In this document: piece by piece, positions 8,229 to 16,675 of the stretch | How the letters are laid out: each line of letters starts with the position of its first letter | Position numbering within the stretch: position 1 is the stretch's first letter | Assembly: GCA_002840115.1 (NCBI GenBank) | Contig: PGZG01000001.1 | Location: 1 to 39,791, forward strand | From: Gammaproteobacteria bacterium HGW-Gammaproteobacteria-14 | Lineage (GTDB): Bacteria > Pseudomonadota > Gammaproteobacteria > Pseudomonadales > Alcanivoracaceae | Reading direction: 5' to 3' | DNA length: 39,791 nucleotides | Notes under the pieces: generated by a model | The model's input: only the letters and a program-made list of their open reading frames with translations | Told to the model about the DNA's origin: nothing | Databases searched by the model: none | Program-made: the position numbers and the translations under genes

Positions 8229-8402
8229 AGACTTCTCCTCTTACTACGTAGTCCCGATCCGACCCTTTCACCATACAGGGGTTCCTCAGCGGCGCTTTTC
8301 TGGGGCCAAGGGCAACACTTCAGGCAATAATGACATTAATCCCGACCGTCGGCACGGGCACCCGGAGAAAACCTCCCGACGGACGGCGATAAATCATTGG
8401 TA

Positions 8403-8429
8403 TTGTGTCGGGGCGCGTACTGCTATACT
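8403..8429 (+). promoter_or_regulatory. Probable extended -10 sigma-70 promoter of typA
   Basis: TGCTATACT at 8421-8429 is an extended -10 element (TGn-TATACT), with a weak -35 TTGTGT at 8403-8408. A GC-rich inverted repeat (GGGCGCG at 8411-8417 with CGCGCCC at 8431-8437, then TTTTA) brackets the -10. The start would lie near 8436, giving a leader of about 30 nt to the typA GTG. Confidence 0.55.
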
Positions 8430-8464
8430 GCGCGCCCTTTTATTCCGCCTGCGGTAGAAAATCT

Positions 8465-10273
8465 GTGATCGAACGCCTTCGTAACATCGCCATCATCGCC
8501 CACGTTGACCATGGCAAAACCACCCTCGTTGACCGTCTTTTGCAACAGTCCGGCACTCTTGGTGAGCGTGCGGGCAACGTCGAACGGGTCATGGACTCAA
8601 ACGATCAGGAGAAAGAGCGGGGCATCACAATTCTCGCCAAAAACACCGCATTGAAGTGGAATGACTACCGCATCAATATCGTCGACACCCCCGGACACGC
8701 CGACTTCGGTGGCGAAGTGGAGCGCGTATTGTCGATGGTTGACTCCGTACTATTGCTGGTCGACGCTCAGGATGGCCCGATGCCGCAAACCCGGTTCGTC
8801 ACCCAGAAAGCCTTCGAACAAGGCCTGAACCCCATTGTTGTGATCAACAAGGTTGATCGCCCCGGCGCTCGCCCGGACTGGGTGATGGACCAGATCTTTG
8901 ATCTGTTTGATCGCCTGGGCGCCACCGATGAGCAGCTCGACTTCCCGGTGGTTTATGCATCGGCCCTGAACGGCATTGCCGGTCTCGACGTGAACAATAT
9001 GGCGGATGATATGACGCCACTGTTTCAGGCCATTGTCGACAAGGTGCCATCGCCTCAGGTGGATCAGGAAGGCCCGCTGCAAATGCAGGTTTCGTCGCTG
9101 GATTACAACTCCTACGTTGGCATGATCGGCATTGGCCGCATCACCCGCGGCAAATTGAAAAGCAACTCTCCGGTAAAAGTCATCGATCGCCATGGCAAGG
9201 TGCGCAGCGGCCGTGTGCTGACCGTAATGGGCCACCATGGTCTGGAGCGTATCGAAGTACCGGAAGCTTCCGCGGGCGATATCGTCTGCATCACCGGTCT
9301 GGATCCGCTGGATATCTCCGACACCATTTGCGACCCGGCCAATGTCGAAGCCATGCCGCCGCTGAAGGTCGACGAGCCCACCGTCAGCATGTTCTTCCAC
9401 GTAAACACCTCACCGTTTGCGGGTCAGGACGGCAAGTACGTCACCAGCCGCAACATTCGTGATCGCCTGCAGGACGAGCTCAAGCACAACGTTGCCCTGC
9501 GTGTCGAAGATACCGATAGCCCGGACCGTTTCCGCGTATCCGGCCGTGGCGAACTGCATCTGTCGGTGCTGATCGAAACCATGCGCCGCGAAGGCTACGA
9601 GCTGGCTGTGGGTCGCCCGGAAGTTATCCTGAAAGAAATCGACGGTGTAAAGCAGGAGCCCTACGAGCAGTTGGTCCTTGATGTGGAAGAACAGCATCAG
9701 GGCCCGATCATGGAACAGATGGGCATGCGTCGCGGTGTAATGAGCAATATGACACCGGACGGTAAAGGTCGTGTGCGCCTTGAGTATGTGGCGCCGTCAC
9801 GTGGCCTGATCGGTTTCCGTTCATTGTTTATGACCCTGACCTCCGGTAGCGGTATTTTTAACGCCACCTTCTCCCATTACGGTGACTTCCGTCCTGGCAC
9901 CGTTGGTGAGCGCAATAACGGCGTACTGATTTCCAATGTCGCCGGTAAAGTGCTGGCCTACGCCCTGTTCAATCTGCAGGAACGTGGCCGTATGTTTATT
10001 GAGCCAAACGTGGAAGTGTATGAAGGCCAGCTGATCGGCATCCATAGCCGCGATAACGACCTCGTGGTCAACCCGACCAAGGCAAAACAGCTCACCAACA
10101 TCCGCGCCGCTGGCACCGATGAAAACATTCTGCTGACCCCGCCGATTCGCATGTCGCTGGAGCAAGCACTGGACTTCATCGATGACGACGAGTTGGTGGA
10201 AGTCACTCCGCATTACATCCGCCTGCGCAAGAAGCGCTTAACGGAATCAGAGCGTAAACGCGCCAGTCGCTGA
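8465..10273 (+). CDS. typA: Translational GTPase TypA/BipA
   Basis: Ribosome-associated GTPase of the EF-G/LepA superfamily that helps 50S assembly and growth at low temperature or under stress. The start is taken as GTG at 8465 because the protein then begins IERLRNIAIIAHVDHGKTT like E. coli BipA; the longer ATG-free extension from 8405 contains the promoter. With this start the length is 602 aa, as usual. Motifs are G1 AHVDHGKTT (about 10-18), switch I with RGITI, G3 DTPGHADFGGE, G4 NKVDRP and G5 YASALNG; domain II and the EF-G-like C-terminal domains follow. It is followed by a perfect 14-bp hairpin before trmL. Confidence 0.97.
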   Translation: MIERLRNIAIIAHVDHGKTTLVDRLLQQSGTLGERAGNVERVMDSNDQEKERGITILAKNTALKWNDYRINIVDTPGHADFGGEVERVLSMVDSVLLLVDAQDGPMPQTRFVTQKAFEQGLNPIVVINKVDRPGARPDWVMDQIFDLFDRLGATDEQLDFPVVYASALNGIAGLDVNNMADDMTPLFQAIVDKVPSPQVDQEGPLQMQVSSLDYNSYVGMIGIGRITRGKLKSNSPVKVIDRHGKVRSGRVLTVMGHHGLERIEVPEASAGDIVCITGLDPLDISDTICDPANVEAMPPLKVDEPTVSMFFHVNTSPFAGQDGKYVTSRNIRDRLQDELKHNVALRVEDTDSPDRFRVSGRGELHLSVLIETMRREGYELAVGRPEVILKEIDGVKQEPYEQLVLDVEEQHQGPIMEQMGMRRGVMSNMTPDGKGRVRLEYVAPSRGLIGFRSLFMTLTSGSGIFNATFSHYGDFRPGTVGERNNGVLISNVAGKVLAYALFNLQERGRMFIEPNVEVYEGQLIGIHSRDNDLVVNPTKAKQLTNIRAAGTDENILLTPPIRMSLEQALDFIDDDELVEVTPHYIRLRKKRLTESERKRASR

Positions 10274-10280
10274 TCGCTCA

Positions 10281-10312
10281 CGGAGCTTGCCGCAGCCCTG
10301 CGGCAAGCTCCG
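10281..10312 (+). terminator. Perfect 14-bp hairpin after typA, adjoining a 14-bp palindrome
   Basis: CGGAGCTTGCCGCA (10281-10294), loop GCCC, and TGCGGCAAGCTCCG (10299-10312) form a perfect stem eight bases after the typA stop. No T run follows; instead the palindrome GGCACCCGGGTGCC (10312-10325) abuts it and reaches the possible GTG start of trmL. It may end or attenuate typA transcription, or protect mRNA ends; intrinsic termination is doubtful without the T tract. Confidence 0.6.
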
Positions 10313-10329
10313 GCACCCGGGTGCCCCAG

Positions 10330-10794
10330 ATGATCCATATCGCCCTCTTTGAACCGGAAATCCCTCCCAATACAGGCAACATCATTCGCCTTTGCGCGAA
10401 CACTGGCTGCCGCCTGCATTTAATCGAGCCACTGGGTTTTTCTCTGGATGAAAAAAAACTGCGCCGTGCCGGGCTCGACTATCGAGAGTTCGCGGACGTT
10501 CGCTGCCACCCCAGCCTGAACAGCATGCTGACATCGATGCCGGGACAACGACTGATCGCACTGAGCAGCAAGGTTCAGCGCCGTTATGACGAGTTTGTGT
10601 TCAATACGGGGGATATTTTGCTGTTCGGGCCAGAGAGCCGAGGATTACCGAAAGAAGTGATGCAGCAGATTACCGAAGCAAACCAACTACGCATCCCGAT
10701 GATGACTGAAAGTCGCAGCCTGAATCTCAGTAATGCGGTTGCGGTAGTTACCTATGAAGCCCTGCGACAGCAGGGCTTCATAGGCATGCAGTAA
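10330..10794 (+). CDS. trmL: tRNA (cytidine/uridine-34-2'-O)-methyltransferase TrmL
   Basis: SPOUT-class methyltransferase that 2'-O-methylates the wobble base of certain leucine tRNAs using S-adenosylmethionine. The protein (154 aa from the ATG at 10330) shows the family hallmarks FEPEIPPNTGNIIRLCANTGC near the N-terminus (split around PPNTGN), LFGPESRGLP (about 99-108) and the knot segment RSLNLSNAVAVVTYEA. A GTG at 10321 would add three residues, but E. coli TrmL starts at the equivalent of 10330. The last codons contain a perfect 15-bp inverted repeat. The gene converges on secB with only 6 bases between stop codons. Confidence 0.95.
   Translation: MIHIALFEPEIPPNTGNIIRLCANTGCRLHLIEPLGFSLDEKKLRRAGLDYREFADVRCHPSLNSMLTSMPGQRLIALSSKVQRRYDEFVFNTGDILLFGPESRGLPKEVMQQITEANQLRIPMMTESRSLNLSNAVAVVTYEALRQQGFIGMQ
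10751..10784. terminator. Bidirectional-looking hairpin inside the 3' end of trmL
   Basis: CCTATGAAGCCCTGC (10751-10765), loop GACA, and GCAGGGCTTCATAGG (10770-10784) form a perfect 15-bp stem wholly within the last codons of trmL. It lies between convergent trmL and secB, so it could act on both transcripts. T tracts are absent, so the mechanism is uncertain. Confidence 0.55.
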
Positions 10795-10800
10795 TCAAGC

Positions 10801-11268
10801 TTAGTGCGCTGTCTGATCCGCCTGTTCAACCTGCTCGGCGCGCTTTGCCTTGGCCTGCTGGAACAGCGCATCGAAATTAATCGGCTGGAGCTGAAAGGCA
10901 GGGAAAGAGCCATGATTAATGGTTGAGGCAACCACTTCCCGCAGGTAGGGAAACAGAATGCTCGGGCAGTAAGCCCCCAGCAGTTGCTCCAACTCCTGCT
11001 CACCAGCGCCACTAATGGTAAAAATACCGGCCTGTTTGATTTCCACCAGATAGATAGTTTTGCCTTCCTGCTCCGCCGTCAGGGTAACCGCAACTTCAAC
11101 TTCATAATCATTGCCCTCGCCGATACGGCGGGCACTGTTATTCAACTGCATATTCGCAGTGGGGCTCCATTTACCGGAAAACACTTCCGGCGCTCCCGGC
11201 GATTCAAATGACAGGTCTTTCACATAAATCCGTTGAATCTGGAATACTCGCTGGGCCTGCTCAGTCAT
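10801..11268 (-). CDS. secB: Protein-export chaperone SecB
   Basis: Cytosolic tetrameric chaperone that keeps precursor proteins unfolded and hands them to SecA. The 155-aa protein has the usual length and family pattern: FQIQRIYVKDLSFESPGAP near residue 9, the acidic/beta core (EVEVAVTLTAEQEGKTIYLVEIKQAGIF, given here only as a region at about 54-81), the conserved LLGAYCPSILFPYLREVV segment (about 92-110) and GSFPAFQLQPINFDALF. The ATG is preceded by GGAGAAA. It is downstream of grxC and rhodanese on the same strand, the order found in Pseudomonas. Confidence 0.97.
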   Translation of the reverse strand: MTEQAQRVFQIQRIYVKDLSFESPGAPEVFSGKWSPTANMQLNNSARRIGEGNDYEVEVAVTLTAEQEGKTIYLVEIKQAGIFTISGAGEQELEQLLGAYCPSILFPYLREVVASTINHGSFPAFQLQPINFDALFQQAKAKRAEQVEQADQTAH

Positions 11269-11340
11269 AACATTTCTCCATCAAAAATTAGTGCGGTGAA
11301 AATTTTCACACCGGCGGGAAAATCCTTACAGCAGCAGCCG

Positions 11341-11595
11341 TCAACCCGCCAGCAACCGATCAAGCTGCCCCTGGCGCTCCAGCGCAAACAGCTCATCGCA
11401 ACCACCGACGTGGGTTTCGCCCACCCAGATTTGCGGTACGGTACGGCGGCCACTGCGCTCAATCATCTGTTGCCGTAGGGCGCCATCAGCACTGATATCA
11501 ATATCCGTTACCTGCGCCTGCTTACTCCCCAGTAAATGTTTGGCTCGAACACAGAAAGGACACCATGGGGTGCTATATATCAAAACCTCTGCCAT
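11341..11595 (-). CDS. grxC: Glutaredoxin 3
   Basis: Small cytosolic thiol-disulfide oxidoreductase (84 aa) reduced by glutathione. The active site is C12-P-F-C15 (E. coli Grx3 has CPYC), and the glutathione-binding elements TVPQIWVGETHVGGCDEL (about 53-70) are intact. Its ATG shares one base with the rhodanese stop codon (TAATG), so the two are translationally coupled, with secB next downstream. Supplying reducing power near the SecB export gene is a conserved arrangement in this group; any functional link is inferred. Confidence 0.95.
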   Translation of the reverse strand: MAEVLIYSTPWCPFCVRAKHLLGSKQAQVTDIDISADGALRQQMIERSGRRTVPQIWVGETHVGGCDELFALERQGQLDRLLAG

Positions 11596-12011
11596 TAGCC
11601 TTTGACCACCGGCAGGTTATCGGCGCGCCATCCCTGAATACCGCCCTGAATACGGAAAATCTTCTCAAAGCCACTGCCACGCAGCTGGCGGCCCGCCGCA
11701 GATGCCTGATGACCAATCTTGCAAATCAGCACCACGGGTTTGTCCTTGAACCGATCCAGCTCAGTCAGCCTCTCCGCTAACTGAGAAAACGGAATATTAA
11801 TACTGCCGGCAATATGACCCTGGCGGAATTCGTCCGCATCACGCACGTCCACCACCTTGGCGTCTTCACGGTTGACCATATTGGTGGCCTGCTGCGGAGA
11901 CACCGTCTGTCCCCCTCGACGGGCTTCCATGGAAAAAAACACCGCCCACAACACAAAGAAGGCAGATACCAGCACATAGTGGTTAATCACAAACTCAAAC
12001 AGACGATCCAT
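11595..12011 (-). CDS. Membrane-anchored rhodanese-like protein
   Basis: Protein of 138 aa with one N-terminal transmembrane helix (about 7-27, HYVLVSAFFVLWAVFF) and a rhodanese domain (about 38-135). The domain contains VVDVRDADEFRQGHIAGSINIP and the active-site loop LICKIGHQASAAGR with the catalytic Cys, so sulfur transfer or single-domain rhodanese activity is plausible. I take the ATG at 12011 (MDRLFEF) rather than an upstream start at 12053, because homologues begin there. It heads the rhodanese-grxC-secB unit. Confidence 0.9.
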   Translation of the reverse strand: MDRLFEFVINHYVLVSAFFVLWAVFFSMEARRGGQTVSPQQATNMVNREDAKVVDVRDADEFRQGHIAGSINIPFSQLAERLTELDRFKDKPVVLICKIGHQASAAGRQLRGSGFEKIFRIQGGIQGWRADNLPVVKG

Positions 12012-12161
12012 TTCACTATCCAGCAATCGGGAAATCGGCGCAGAGTATACCAAGCTGCTCCGGAATAGCTAAGGAGCGCGACAACCGAACGGATGGCCTA
12101 ACTGAGCGGGTAGTCGGCAACAGGGCTTCCCTCTCCGCCTCCCATGGGGTAAAACGCCGAC

Positions 12162-13319
12162 ATGAGAATGTTTCTTGTCCTGCTACTGCTATCCAGTCCC
12201 GCCCTTGCCACCGCGCCAACCCCGGCGCAGCTGGCAGAGCTGCGCGCCAACATCAGCGAGCTGGAACAGGCACTACGCTCGGATACCGGTGAGCGGGACG
12301 GGGCGCAAGCGGCGTTGCGGGAAGTAGAGCTGAAGCTCTCCCGGCTCAACCGGGAGCAACGGTCACTTGAACAGCGACGCCGCGACGCCGCCGCGGAGCT
12401 GGAACGCCTGGAAGTTCGCCAGCGTCGCATGGCGGCGGAGCGCGGGGTACAACTGGATTGGGTGGCGAAAACCATCCGGGCGGACTATATCAACGGTCGT
12501 CAGGAGCTGGTGCGATTACTCCTGAATCAGCAGGAACCTGACCGGGTAGCACGCATGCTGCGCTATCAGGAATACTTCCAGCGTGCCCGTTACGAGCGAG
12601 TCACCACCATCAATCGCGACCTTGAAGAGCTACTTCTGGTCGTGCTGGAAACCGAAGCCGCACGCGAAAGCCTTGAGCAGCGACGCGCTGAAATTCTCGT
12701 CCAGCAACAGGCTCTGGACAGCGCCCGACGTGAACGCAGCGAGACGCTGGCGACGATCAACCAACGCATAGGTAGCACAGAGCAGCGCCTCGCCCGAATG
12801 CGTCAGGATGCCGCCCGACTGGACACCCTGCTCAATGATATGGGGCGGACCCTGAGCGATATCCCGGCACGCCCCTCCGGCGAGCCTTTCGGCAAGCTCG
12901 CCAACAAGCTGCCCTGGCCTGTGCCACGGCGAATCACAGCACGGTTTGGTAGCCCCCGCGAAGGCTCCGTGCGCTGGAATGGCGTCTTGCTTGATGCCGC
13001 CGCCGGTACGCCGGTACGCGCCATTCATCCCGGCCGCGTGGTGTTTGCCAATTGGCTGCGCGGTTACGGCATGCTCATCATCGTCGACCATGGTGACAGC
13101 TTTTTATCTCTCTACGGACACAACCAGTCGCTGCTGCGGGAAGTGGGCGAATGGGTCAGCACCGGCGACGTACTAGCACAGGTGGGAGACTCCGGAGGCT
13201 TCCAGCAAAACGGTCTGTACTTCGAAATCCGCCGTGCCGGCGTGCCAGTGAACCCAGACCAATGGTGTAATAGCCGTGTTACACTGCCGCCTATAGCCAG
13301 CCGCCCCATCCGCCAATAA
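12162..13319 (+). CDS. envC: Murein hydrolase activator EnvC (degenerate LytM/M23 protein)
   Basis: Periplasmic activator of amidases AmiA/AmiB during septum splitting. It has a signal peptide (MRMFLVLLLLSSPALA), a long Arg/Glu/Gln-rich coiled coil (about 20-240), and a C-terminal M23/LytM domain (about 255-375). Metal ligands are lost: the usual HxxxD is replaced by WNGVLLD, and the HxH motif reads LYFEIR, as expected for an activator rather than an active endopeptidase. It is the first gene of an envC-S41 protease-deacetylase set. In Pseudomonas gpmI sits directly upstream, but here there is only a 150-base gap to the divergent rhodanese gene. Confidence 0.93.
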   Translation: MRMFLVLLLLSSPALATAPTPAQLAELRANISELEQALRSDTGERDGAQAALREVELKLSRLNREQRSLEQRRRDAAAELERLEVRQRRMAAERGVQLDWVAKTIRADYINGRQELVRLLLNQQEPDRVARMLRYQEYFQRARYERVTTINRDLEELLLVVLETEAARESLEQRRAEILVQQQALDSARRERSETLATINQRIGSTEQRLARMRQDAARLDTLLNDMGRTLSDIPARPSGEPFGKLANKLPWPVPRRITARFGSPREGSVRWNGVLLDAAAGTPVRAIHPGRVVFANWLRGYGMLIIVDHGDSFLSLYGHNQSLLREVGEWVSTGDVLAQVGDSGGFQQNGLYFEIRRAGVPVNPDQWCNSRVTLPPIASRPIRQ

Positions 13320-13341
13320 AACAAAACGGGACACCTCGCTG

Positions 13342-14625
13342 ATGATCCGACCCATCGCTGCCTTTTCATTAAGCCTACTGCTACTCAGCAGCTGCCCTGT
13401 TCAGGCGGATCCCGCACTGGATACACAGGCTCGCAGCCAGGGAGTACCGATCACCGAGCTACGGGTGTTTGCCGAGGTGATGGAGCGCATCCGAGGTGCT
13501 TATATTGAGGACATCGATGATCGGGATCTGCTTGAGTCCGCTATTCGCGGCATGCTTTACGAACTGGACCCACACTCCAGCTATCTGACACCGAATGAAT
13601 TTGACGACCTGCAAGTCAGCACCACCGGAGAGTTCGGAGGTCTTGGCATTGAGGTCACGATGGAAAATGGCTTCATTAAGGTTGTTACTCCTCTGGACGA
13701 CACTCCCGCCAGCCGCGCAGGGCTGCGCGCTGGCGACCTGATTCTGAAAATTGACGACACCTTCCTGAAAGGCCTGACTCTGGAAGAAGGTATCAAATTG
13801 CTACGCGGCGAAGTCAACTCCAAGGTCACACTGTCGATCCTGTCCAGCGGTGCGGACAAGCCGCGCACCGTATCACTAACCCGCGACCGGATTCGCATTC
13901 AGAGCGTACGCACTGAGATGCTGGAGCCCGGGTTTGCTTACATACGCATCACCCAGTTTCAGAGTCAGACCGGTCGTGATACCGAAAAAGCCCTGCGTAA
14001 GCTAATGGCTACAGAAACACTCAAAGGCGTGGTGCTGGATTTACGCAATAATCCCGGCGGCGTACTTAATGGCGCCGTACAAATATCTGACCTGTTTCTG
14101 GACAAGGGCCTGATTGTTTACACCCAAGGCCGAGATGAAACCACCCGCGTCAACTACACCGCCACCAGCGGTGATATTCTCAATGGCCAACCTCTGGTAG
14201 TGCTGGTCAATGGTGGCTCCGCATCAGCATCGGAGATTGTTGCCGGCGCACTGCAGGATCACCGGCGCGCTATCGTGGTGGGCCAACAGTCATTCGGCAA
14301 AGGCTCCGTGCAAACCATTCTGCCGCTTCATGGTGATCGCGCCCTGAAACTGACAACCGCTCTGTATTACACACCCGATGGCCGCTCTATTCAGGCGGAA
14401 GGCATTATTCCGGATATCAGCACCGACATTGCCAAAGTCGAGCTGATGGAGGCGATGCCGCGAGTGCGGGAAGCAGATCTGCGCGGGCACCTTAACAATC
14501 AGTCCACAAATGGCGACAAAACCACCAGCGAAGAGCAGTCACTCGCGGTGCGAGACTTTACGCTGTACCAAGGGCTGTCCGTGCTGAAAGGCATATCCTT
14601 GTCGAAGTCAGACACCGGTCGCTAA
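13342..14625 (+). CDS. ctpA: S41 family carboxy-terminal processing protease (CtpA-like)
   Basis: Secreted serine protease of 427 aa. The N-terminus is a signal peptide (about 1-22; an LLSSCP segment could suggest a lipoprotein, but the fit is weak). A PDZ domain follows (about 85-170: FGGLGIEV, DDTPASRAGLRAGDLILKID), then the S41 catalytic domain with LDLRNNPGGVLNGAV, the catalytic Ser in NGGSASASEIVAGAL and the catalytic Lys in GQQSFGKGSVQT. Such enzymes degrade or trim periplasmic proteins, including murein hydrolases. It lies 22 bases after envC and 4 bases before the deacetylase gene, so an operon is likely. Confidence 0.93.
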   Translation: MIRPIAAFSLSLLLLSSCPVQADPALDTQARSQGVPITELRVFAEVMERIRGAYIEDIDDRDLLESAIRGMLYELDPHSSYLTPNEFDDLQVSTTGEFGGLGIEVTMENGFIKVVTPLDDTPASRAGLRAGDLILKIDDTFLKGLTLEEGIKLLRGEVNSKVTLSILSSGADKPRTVSLTRDRIRIQSVRTEMLEPGFAYIRITQFQSQTGRDTEKALRKLMATETLKGVVLDLRNNPGGVLNGAVQISDLFLDKGLIVYTQGRDETTRVNYTATSGDILNGQPLVVLVNGGSASASEIVAGALQDHRRAIVVGQQSFGKGSVQTILPLHGDRALKLTTALYYTPDGRSIQAEGIIPDISTDIAKVELMEAMPRVREADLRGHLNNQSTNGDKTTSEEQSLAVRDFTLYQGLSVLKGISLSKSDTGR

Positions 14626-14629
14626 CGAG

Positions 14630-15400
14630 ATGCGATTGCTTCGCTGCCTGCTGCGGTTAGGGCTATTGCTGTTGGCAGCCCCGGCTTTTGCGCAGCCAAA
14701 GATCGCCATTATTATTGATGACCTTGGTTACAACCGCACCCGTGGCGAGGCAATTATCAACCTCCCCGGCGCAGTCACCTGCGCAGTCATTCCACAAACG
14801 CCTCATGCACCGCATCTTGCTCGCAAAGCCAGAGAGATGGGCAAGGAAGTTATTCTTCATATGCCCATGGAAACAGAAGGCTACGATAAGCTGGACGAAG
14901 GAGGACTGCGTGACGATATGCCTCAGGAAGAATTTCTTCGCACTGTCAATGCAGCCATTCAGCGCATTCCCGAAGCCACCGGCCTGAACAACCACATGGG
15001 CGGCGTACTAACCGCAAACGAAACCGCCATGACCTGGCTTATGGACGCACTGGTAGAGCACCAACTGTTCTTTGTGGATAGCCGAACCACCGCTCAATCC
15101 GTGGCCCGCAAGGTCGCCCAACGCCAAGGTTTAGCCCACGCCGGGCGGGACATTTTCCTCGACAATGAACGCGACATGGAAAGCATGAATGAGCAGTTCA
15201 ATCGTGCGTTAGCAATTGCCCGCCGACGAGGGCATGCAATTATTATCGGCCACCCCTACCCGGAAACCATCGAGTATTTGCAAAATGTCCTGCCATTACT
15301 GGCGATGGCGGGCATAGAGCTGGTGCCCGTATCCCAGCTATTAAATCGCCGCCAGGTTGCGCGTGTGAAAGACCCCGAACAGGGCGTCCCCGCTCTTTAG
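14630..15400 (+). CDS. Divergent polysaccharide deacetylase family protein
   Basis: A 256-aa exported protein of the PF04748 family (YibQ-like). It has a signal peptide (MRLLRCLLRLGLLLLAAPAFA, cut near residue 21) and a catalytic-like core: IAIIIDDLGYN (about 25-35) with the paired Asp, VILHMPMET, the NNHMGG segment (about 120) and GHAIIIGHPYPET (about 201-213). The fold is that of NodB-type carbohydrate esterases, but the natural substrate is unknown. It is the third gene after envC and the S41 protease, an arrangement widely conserved in gammaproteobacteria. Confidence 0.9.
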   Translation: MRLLRCLLRLGLLLLAAPAFAQPKIAIIIDDLGYNRTRGEAIINLPGAVTCAVIPQTPHAPHLARKAREMGKEVILHMPMETEGYDKLDEGGLRDDMPQEEFLRTVNAAIQRIPEATGLNNHMGGVLTANETAMTWLMDALVEHQLFFVDSRTTAQSVARKVAQRQGLAHAGRDIFLDNERDMESMNEQFNRALAIARRRGHAIIIGHPYPETIEYLQNVLPLLAMAGIELVPVSQLLNRRQVARVKDPEQGVPAL

Positions 15401-15427
15401 CCGACAACTCTTAATCTGAATTGTTTA

Positions 15428-16567
15428 TTAGTCTGCCGCCCACTGCTTTGCTGCCCGTGGCGGCAACGCATAGCGGAACACCTTGCGCCATACCGTGAAA
15501 AGCTGCCATGCCAATCCGTTACTGTTATAGCGAATACCATACTCTTCGCATATCGGCTTCACCTCTCTGGCCACCGCCGCATAGCGGTTACTCGGCATCC
15601 GGGGAAAGATATGGTGCTCAATCTGGTGACTTAGATTGCCGCTCATAAAGTGCATCCACTTGCCACCTTCGATATTTGCCGAGCCGAGGATCTGACGCAC
15701 ATACCAGCGCGCCTTATCTTCACTTTCCACATCCTCAGGAGTGAACTCCTCCACTCCATCCGGGAAGTGTCCGCAGAAGATCACCGCGTAAGCCCACAGG
15801 TTGCGAATCAAATTCGCCGCAATATTGGCGAGTAGCACAGATAGAAAATACGGCCCCGCCAGCAATGGGAAAAGGATGTAGTCTTTGCCAACTTGGCGGG
15901 CAATTTTTTTAAGGAGTTTTTTAACCTTTGGCATCACCTCTTTAAGGCTCTTTTCTCCGCTACGGACGCCACCCATTTCATCGTCATGAATGGCCACTCC
16001 CCACTCAAAGAAAATGGCCATCAGCATATTCGAGACGGGCTGAAACAGATACACCGGCTTCCACGGTTGTCGATCACTCATTCGCAGCACGTGATAGCCA
16101 TAGTCACGGTCCATGCCGATAACATTGGTCCATTTGTGGTGAATATAATTATGGGATCGCTGCCACTGCTTCGACGGGCAAACCCCGTCCCACTCCCATT
16201 TGGAAGAATGGATTTTCGGATCCTTGAGCCAATCCCACTGACCATGAAGAACGTTATGGCCAATCTCCATGTTCTCGATGATTTTCGCGATACCTAAAAT
16301 AACAGCGCCAACAAAAAACAGGGGCATGTAAAGAATACCGAGGAAAATCACCACTCGGCCGAGAGCCTCAAGGCAGCGCTGCGCAAAAATAACCCGGCGA
16401 ATATATCGCTCATCCGCAGGCCCACGGCTGTCCATCACACGCTTGCCAATAGCGTCCAGCTTTGCCGAGAACTCTTGCAGCCGGGCCTCATCAAGATGTT
16501 TTAGCGCAGCAATTCTTGGCCGCACCATATCCGCGGATTCCGTCATATTTCCAATGGTCTGGCTCAC
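15428..16567 (-). CDS. Membrane fatty acid (acyl-CoA/acyl-lipid) desaturase
   Basis: Di-iron membrane desaturase of 379 aa that introduces a double bond into a fatty acyl chain. The three histidine boxes are visible: HNVLH (104-108), SHNYIHH (138-144) and HQIEHH (about residue 315), the last being the QIEHH form of front-end or linoleoyl-type desaturases. Hydrophobic segments lie at about 70-98 and 225-260. The gene stands alone on the minus strand between the envelope genes and the MITE/his region. It is an interruption relative to the Pseudomonas order deacetylase-his. Regiospecificity and electron donor cannot be read from the sequence. Confidence 0.92.
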   Translation of the reverse strand: MSQTIGNMTESADMVRPRIAALKHLDEARLQEFSAKLDAIGKRVMDSRGPADERYIRRVIFAQRCLEALGRVVIFLGILYMPLFFVGAVILGIAKIIENMEIGHNVLHGQWDWLKDPKIHSSKWEWDGVCPSKQWQRSHNYIHHKWTNVIGMDRDYGYHVLRMSDRQPWKPVYLFQPVSNMLMAIFFEWGVAIHDDEMGGVRSGEKSLKEVMPKVKKLLKKIARQVGKDYILFPLLAGPYFLSVLLANIAANLIRNLWAYAVIFCGHFPDGVEEFTPEDVESEDKARWYVRQILGSANIEGGKWMHFMSGNLSHQIEHHIFPRMPSNRYAAVAREVKPICEEYGIRYNSNGLAWQLFTVWRKVFRYALPPRAAKQWAAD

Positions 16568-16675
16568 ACATCACCCCTTGTTTTTCTTATTGACCTGCAA
16601 ATGCCAAGCGAGCAACGAAGAGTATCGAAGGAGGTAAGAAAGTGAATAAGGCAAATTGCCGAGCTAGCGGGCTAG

